Assembly: GCA_947243795.1 (NCBI GenBank)
Contig: OX365931.1
Coordinates: forward strand, 434,001 to 498,000
Direction: 5' to 3'
Source: Saccharomyces uvarum
Taxonomy: Eukaryota; Ascomycota; Saccharomycetes; Saccharomycetales; Saccharomycetaceae
Length of the DNA: 64,000 nucleotides
Shown: positions 60,535-64,000 of the stretch, one piece after another
How positions within the stretch are numbered: the stretch's first letter is position 1
Layout: each line of letters starts with the position of its first letter
The notes under the pieces: model-generated
The model's database searches: none
The model's input: the letters and a program-made list of their open reading frames with translations, nothing else
What the model was told of the DNA's origin: nothing
Made by a program: the position numbers and the translations under genes

Positions 60535-62604
60535 TCAGTCAATTTTATCATACAGTCTTTGTAAATCATAGTTCTCTCTCCAGTAATCACCATGTTTTTT
60601 CAATATAATGAGTACACTACTTGCACCTAGTACAATAAAGGCTAACATTGTGAAGGCCCAACCAGTGCCCATACCATTTAACATCGGCGTGGTGACAAAG
60701 ACAGCTGTTGCAGCCAATATTTGTCTGATGAGATTATTCAATGCAACACCTGTGGCACCCTTTCCTGGCAAAGAATCAACCAGATAAGAAAGAGTAGCCC
60801 CAATTGTCATCATAGCAGCATATCCAAAAAGAGCCGTTCCGATTAGCGGTGTTACCCAATGGCATTTTTTGTCCAGACACCAGCCAAAGATTAAGAGCGC
60901 GATGGGGAATGATATGACAGATGTAACTACATTCCATGATATACGGGCTTCAGGAGCAAGGATTCCATATTTCTCTTTGTATCTTTTCAAAAGCATGTCC
61001 ACCCAACGACCCCCATAAATAGAGGCAAAAAGGTAAGTTATTGAGTTTGGAATATACAGGAGACCAATGTATAATGGTTTAAAATTGTAAGGAGGCCTTG
61101 AATACTTATATTCCACTGTCATGTTAACGAAGTATACGGTCGAAAAGGAAATTGCAGAAAATGTTATCGCAAGTGCCACAGGTGGATATTGTAGGAAGTA
61201 TAGTGATTTAAGAGGTTTAATGAAATAAACGAAAAAGGTGTCCCAGCACTTTCTCACCAGGGATATTTCTCTAGGAGTAATTTCACTCCCATTTTTGGAT
61301 AGTACTTGTCTTACTTGTTCTTCCAAGTTGGTTTGTAATTTTCTAAGACTGTTTTCACGAATCGATCTTGCTAATTTTGGATCTGTTGACCTGATTCTTG
61401 TAACTTGAGCCGTTGTTGCATCAATACCACTATCGTCTAATTGGTACTCATACATGCTTCTACTCGCCTCTGTATAAATCCGTTGCAACTGATTTTCCCT
61501 TGATGGCCCATCATACGTGACATGGCTAGTTGGACTTTCTAAATCTAAAGAATCTTGACCATTTACCTCTTTAACATAGTTGTGCTTCTCAGTAGATGGC
61601 GAGGCAATTCGATTTTCTGTTTGTTCTGATTCATATTCTTCTGGCTGATTATCCTCTTGTCCTTCTCCATATTTATTGCGATCTATTTGGACACGTCTCT
61701 CTGCCAAAATTTGAGCAATAGCGCTTTTAGAATCCTGTTTTCTTAAAGTTTCAGGTAGCAGTATAGTCAAAAGGATAACATTGCACCCAGATAAAATGAC
61801 CATGAACCATTGAGTGGATCTCCACGGCCAACGGTTCACCAACAGAGAACCAATGATTGGAGATAAAAGTGGGGCTAATAGTGGCCCGAGATAATAATAA
61901 CTTAAATTCTTACCTCTATCTTCACTTATGTATAAATCAGCAACTGTCCCAGCACCAACACTTTGGACGCTAGCAGAAGCGGCCCCACAAAGCATTCTTA
62001 ATGCAATAAACGAGTTGATATCAGGAGCCAAAGCAGACCCGATGCTAAATGCAAATAACATTGCAAAAGAGGTAATGTAGGTGGTCCTTCTCCCCTCCAA
62101 CTCAGACAGGGACGACCACCATAATGGGAATACACCAAGGCTTAACAGATATACACCAATCGATACGTTCACCATGATTACTGTAGTTTTGAATTCAGTT
62201 GTGATTGAATTGATCGCTGGAAAAATAATCGATGTACCCATGGGGCCCATCATCGAAGAAAATGCAATTAAAAAGACAATCATTTTTTTCATCATTGGCG
62301 GATAGTCCCTTGCATCTTTAAATTCTGGTATGATGGCAAGTTGGGGTAGCAGACCCCTACGTTCATTTCTTGGAACAACATAGTCCTTATTCTTCAGTCT
62401 ATCTAGCTGGTTGCCGTTCTGTACCTGACCGTTCGATGTCGTGGTATCCAGATTGGCCTTTTCATCGGCATAGTCATTGCCCCCTCTGTGCGGGCTGCTG
62501 CTGTTATCCTCGCCATGCATCATAACTTGGTTAGCAGGTAATGAAGTATCTGAGTCATTACTTCTCAAAGAGCCTATATCGGACTGTCTACTTGAAGTTT
62601 GCAT
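60535..62604 (-). CDS. QDR3: Major facilitator drug/polyamine exporter Qdr3
   Basis: Qdr3 is a DHA1-family H+ antiporter of the plasma membrane that confers resistance to quinidine, polyamines and other compounds and is needed for spore-wall dityrosine handling. The 689 residues match S. cerevisiae. An N-terminal cytoplasmic region of about 105 residues precedes TM1 (MIVFLIAFSSMMGPMGTSII). The MFS loop 2-3 motif is in LWWSSLSELEGRRTTY. A large polar central loop (about 290-455) splits the two six-helix halves, and the last helix ends near ILKKHGDYW. The upstream gap has an unusual CGG/CCG inverted motif. Confidence 0.96.
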   Translation of the reverse strand: MQTSSRQSDIGSLRSNDSDTSLPANQVMMHGEDNSSSPHRGGNDYADEKANLDTTTSNGQVQNGNQLDRLKNKDYVVPRNERRGLLPQLAIIPEFKDARDYPPMMKKMIVFLIAFSSMMGPMGTSIIFPAINSITTEFKTTVIMVNVSIGVYLLSLGVFPLWWSSLSELEGRRTTYITSFAMLFAFSIGSALAPDINSFIALRMLCGAASASVQSVGAGTVADLYISEDRGKNLSYYYLGPLLAPLLSPIIGSLLVNRWPWRSTQWFMVILSGCNVILLTILLPETLRKQDSKSAIAQILAERRVQIDRNKYGEGQEDNQPEEYESEQTENRIASPSTEKHNYVKEVNGQDSLDLESPTSHVTYDGPSRENQLQRIYTEASRSMYEYQLDDSGIDATTAQVTRIRSTDPKLARSIRENSLRKLQTNLEEQVRQVLSKNGSEITPREISLVRKCWDTFFVYFIKPLKSLYFLQYPPVALAITFSAISFSTVYFVNMTVEYKYSRPPYNFKPLYIGLLYIPNSITYLFASIYGGRWVDMLLKRYKEKYGILAPEARISWNVVTSVISFPIALLIFGWCLDKKCHWVTPLIGTALFGYAAMMTIGATLSYLVDSLPGKGATGVALNNLIRQILAATAVFVTTPMLNGMGTGWAFTMLAFIVLGASSVLIILKKHGDYWRENYDLQRLYDKID

Positions 62605-63004
62605 GTTTATCAGTTTCTAGAGTTGGTCTCTTGCATAAGGGAAGAAAAGTTAGAAAGAAGTGAATCCATATGCGTTCAACTTTGCCTTTCTTCAACACAC
62701 ACACACACGTTAAAAAGTTCGCTAGTATCTCATCTGAAGCTCATTATCTTTTGATGGGGGATGCGAAAGTACTTATTCAGATCTGGAATGAGATGATTAG
62801 TCCCCACATCCCTAAAGATAGATGGAGCCATTAGTAAGTGCGGAAAAATCCGAGTTTTTCCGATACGGCGCAAAATAGAATTGAGCAGGAATAATGAATG
62901 GGCATCGGCGCAGACGTAGAATCAAAAGATAGGGCAATCGCCCGTAGTAGTTTGTATTTACAATGACTCATACTAGGCTATATAAAATTACATAGGCGAT
63001 TTCA
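62605..63004. promoter_or_regulatory. QDR3 promoter / TCM62 3' region with CGG-CCG inverted motif
   Basis: About 400 bp contain a short CA repeat near 62696-62707. CGGAAAAA (62841-62848) and its exact inverse TTTTTCCG (62855-62862) are separated by TCCGAG. The half-sites CGG and CCG are typical of zinc-cluster regulators, many of which control drug pumps. The binder is unknown. Confidence 0.5.
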
Positions 63005-64000
63005 CTAGGCTGTACGTTTTTCGGGCTTTTCGTATATACAAGTAACTATGGTATTACAGCTGGTAAGCAATTTAATGAACGTTGCTATGTTGGCTAAACA
63101 TGAGTCCATTTTGTTCCATGGCTCTATGGACCCAGCTTTTGTAGTATCCACCAGTTTTGAAGTGGAAGAAAACTTGGCTAGTTGGAATGAGTTTTCGTTT
63201 ATGGCTTCAGCTATTAGATTGCTAATTTCGTGATGGTTATATCCGTACGCATTCTTAAACGCTACCTCGGATGGGAGAACAACCGCGGATAATACAGCAT
63301 CTATCCCCAACTTGGTCATGAAATCCGGTTCATTAGCTTTCAGCCTGCTCAGGCCTGGAACCGCCTTCAGTAAAGAGATACCGTGGCTGGGAATGAACCC
63401 TTTAGCTAGCCCATGACATAAGCTGTTATTCAAGAAGTTCTCCAGTGTGTTTCTTCTCTGGTCGATTTCGATCTCATTATGCCCGCCAATTTTTAAGGTA
63501 ACTGTCTGCTGTAGGAACGATTGGGAAGCTTCATTTTGGCTTGATTCGAAATCAATTGAATTATATAAAAACGCCTCACCTGTAGTTGCCTTCATAGACT
63601 CAACACTGCCGTAATATTTGTCTGCACACATTTTGCTTGGCACCAATGTACTGTATTCGGGAGAGTAAATACTATCATATCCACAAGGTAACCGTAAGAA
63701 TTTTACGAAATCGTGGTTCTCTTGTAATGCTAAGTTTTTGTTTGCTTTGTTTGAGTACTTCATGATAATTGTTCGGCTCTCGTTATTTTCTCTCTTGTTC
63801 CTGTTATTGTTGATCGTAATCGATGTCAATGCATCACCTGTGCAATCTCCCTTAACAATCAAAAGAACAAACTTCTTCAAGTTTCTTGCATACGTTATGG
63901 TGGGTAAAATCTTATTGGCGTCTCGTAATGTCCCGTCATACACGAGAACCAGCATTTTCTTATCAACGGAAACTAATTTCTTATTAGGCAACTCTAGAGA
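63005..64000 (-). CDS. TCM62: Mitochondrial chaperonin-like Tcm62 (C-terminal part)
   Basis: Tcm62 is a mitochondrial protein distantly related to Hsp60/GroEL, required for assembly of succinate dehydrogenase and for matrix protein stability at high temperature. The reading frame is open to the right edge of the window, so the start lies outside. About 331 C-terminal residues are visible of roughly 572 in S. cerevisiae. Position next to QDR3 and sequence (KLVSVDKKMLVLVYDGTLRD, LENFLNNSLCHGLAKGFIPS, with the chaperonin-like AxxxGFIPSHG) support the call. The ATP-dependent chaperonin motifs are degenerate, as known for this family. Confidence 0.92.
   Translation of the reverse strand, partial: SLELPNKKLVSVDKKMLVLVYDGTLRDANKILPTITYARNLKKFVLLIVKGDCTGDALTSITINNNRNKRENNESRTIIMKYSNKANKNLALQENHDFVKFLRLPCGYDSIYSPEYSTLVPSKMCADKYYGSVESMKATTGEAFLYNSIDFESSQNEASQSFLQQTVTLKIGGHNEIEIDQRRNTLENFLNNSLCHGLAKGFIPSHGISLLKAVPGLSRLKANEPDFMTKLGIDAVLSAVVLPSEVAFKNAYGYNHHEISNLIAEAINENSFQLAKFSSTSKLVDTTKAGSIEPWNKMDSCLANIATFIKLLTSCNTIVTCIYEKPEKRTA

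Overview
This is a 64-kb piece of a budding-yeast nuclear chromosome from the genus Saccharomyces. Compact genes, a TACTAAC-type intron, a point centromere, Ty1/2- and Ty3-type LTR remnants and orthologues of named S. cerevisiae genes in conserved order all point there. Up to RPL4 the order is that of S. cerevisiae chromosome IV around CEN4: tRNA-Ser, RPT2, PTC1, MED2, ATP16, MCD1, NHP10, RMD1, CEN4, NTH1, YRB1, RCR2, RAD57, MAF1, SOK1, TRP1, GAL3, SNQ2, RPL4B. From RPL4 onward it is that of chromosome II: RPL4A, EDS1, HMT1, PDX3, CSG2, SCO1, CHS2, ATP3, FIG1, FAT1, CST26, QDR3, TCM62. The window therefore crosses a II-IV translocation whose joint lies at the RPL4 paralogues. With the protein divergence, this suggests the S. 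uvarum / S. eubayanus lineage. I cannot separate those two from sequence alone.

Layout. Positions 1-3008 are gene-poor and hold several Ty LTR remnants, a TA microsatellite, one possible small secreted-protein ORF with a URS1-type site upstream, and a Ty3-type sigma LTR next to tRNA-Ser(AGA). Positions 3.3-14.5 kb carry proteasome, phosphatase, Mediator, ATP synthase, cohesin, INO80 and RMD1 genes. The centromere is at about 15.4 kb. Positions 16-31.5 kb carry trehalase, Ran-binding, membrane-trafficking, recombination, Pol III repressor, SOK1, tryptophan and galactose-sensor genes. SNQ2 (33.1-37.6 kb) is an ABC drug pump bracketed by two nearly identical 341-bp direct repeats. RPL4 at 39 kb is the joint. 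The rest is chromosome II-type housekeeping and membrane genes. The window ends inside TCM62.

Genes are mostly monocistronic with their own promoters. Recognisable regulatory signals include a PACE (Rpn4) box before RPT2, MCB (MBF) boxes before MCD1, STREs before NTH1, a Gal4 site before GAL3, PDRE-like sites before SNQ2, CCAAT and Cbf1 sites before ATP3, and pheromone-response cores before FIG1.

The most notable observations are four. (1) The RPL4 translocation joint. (2) A Gal3 that keeps the Ser-Ala dipeptide lost from S. cerevisiae Gal3, so it may still be a galactokinase. (3) The 5.6-kb-spaced direct repeats around SNQ2, each carrying a TATA box and a short hydrophobic ORF. (4) The URS1-linked small ORF at the left end. 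I saw no novel multi-gene system that I could defend.
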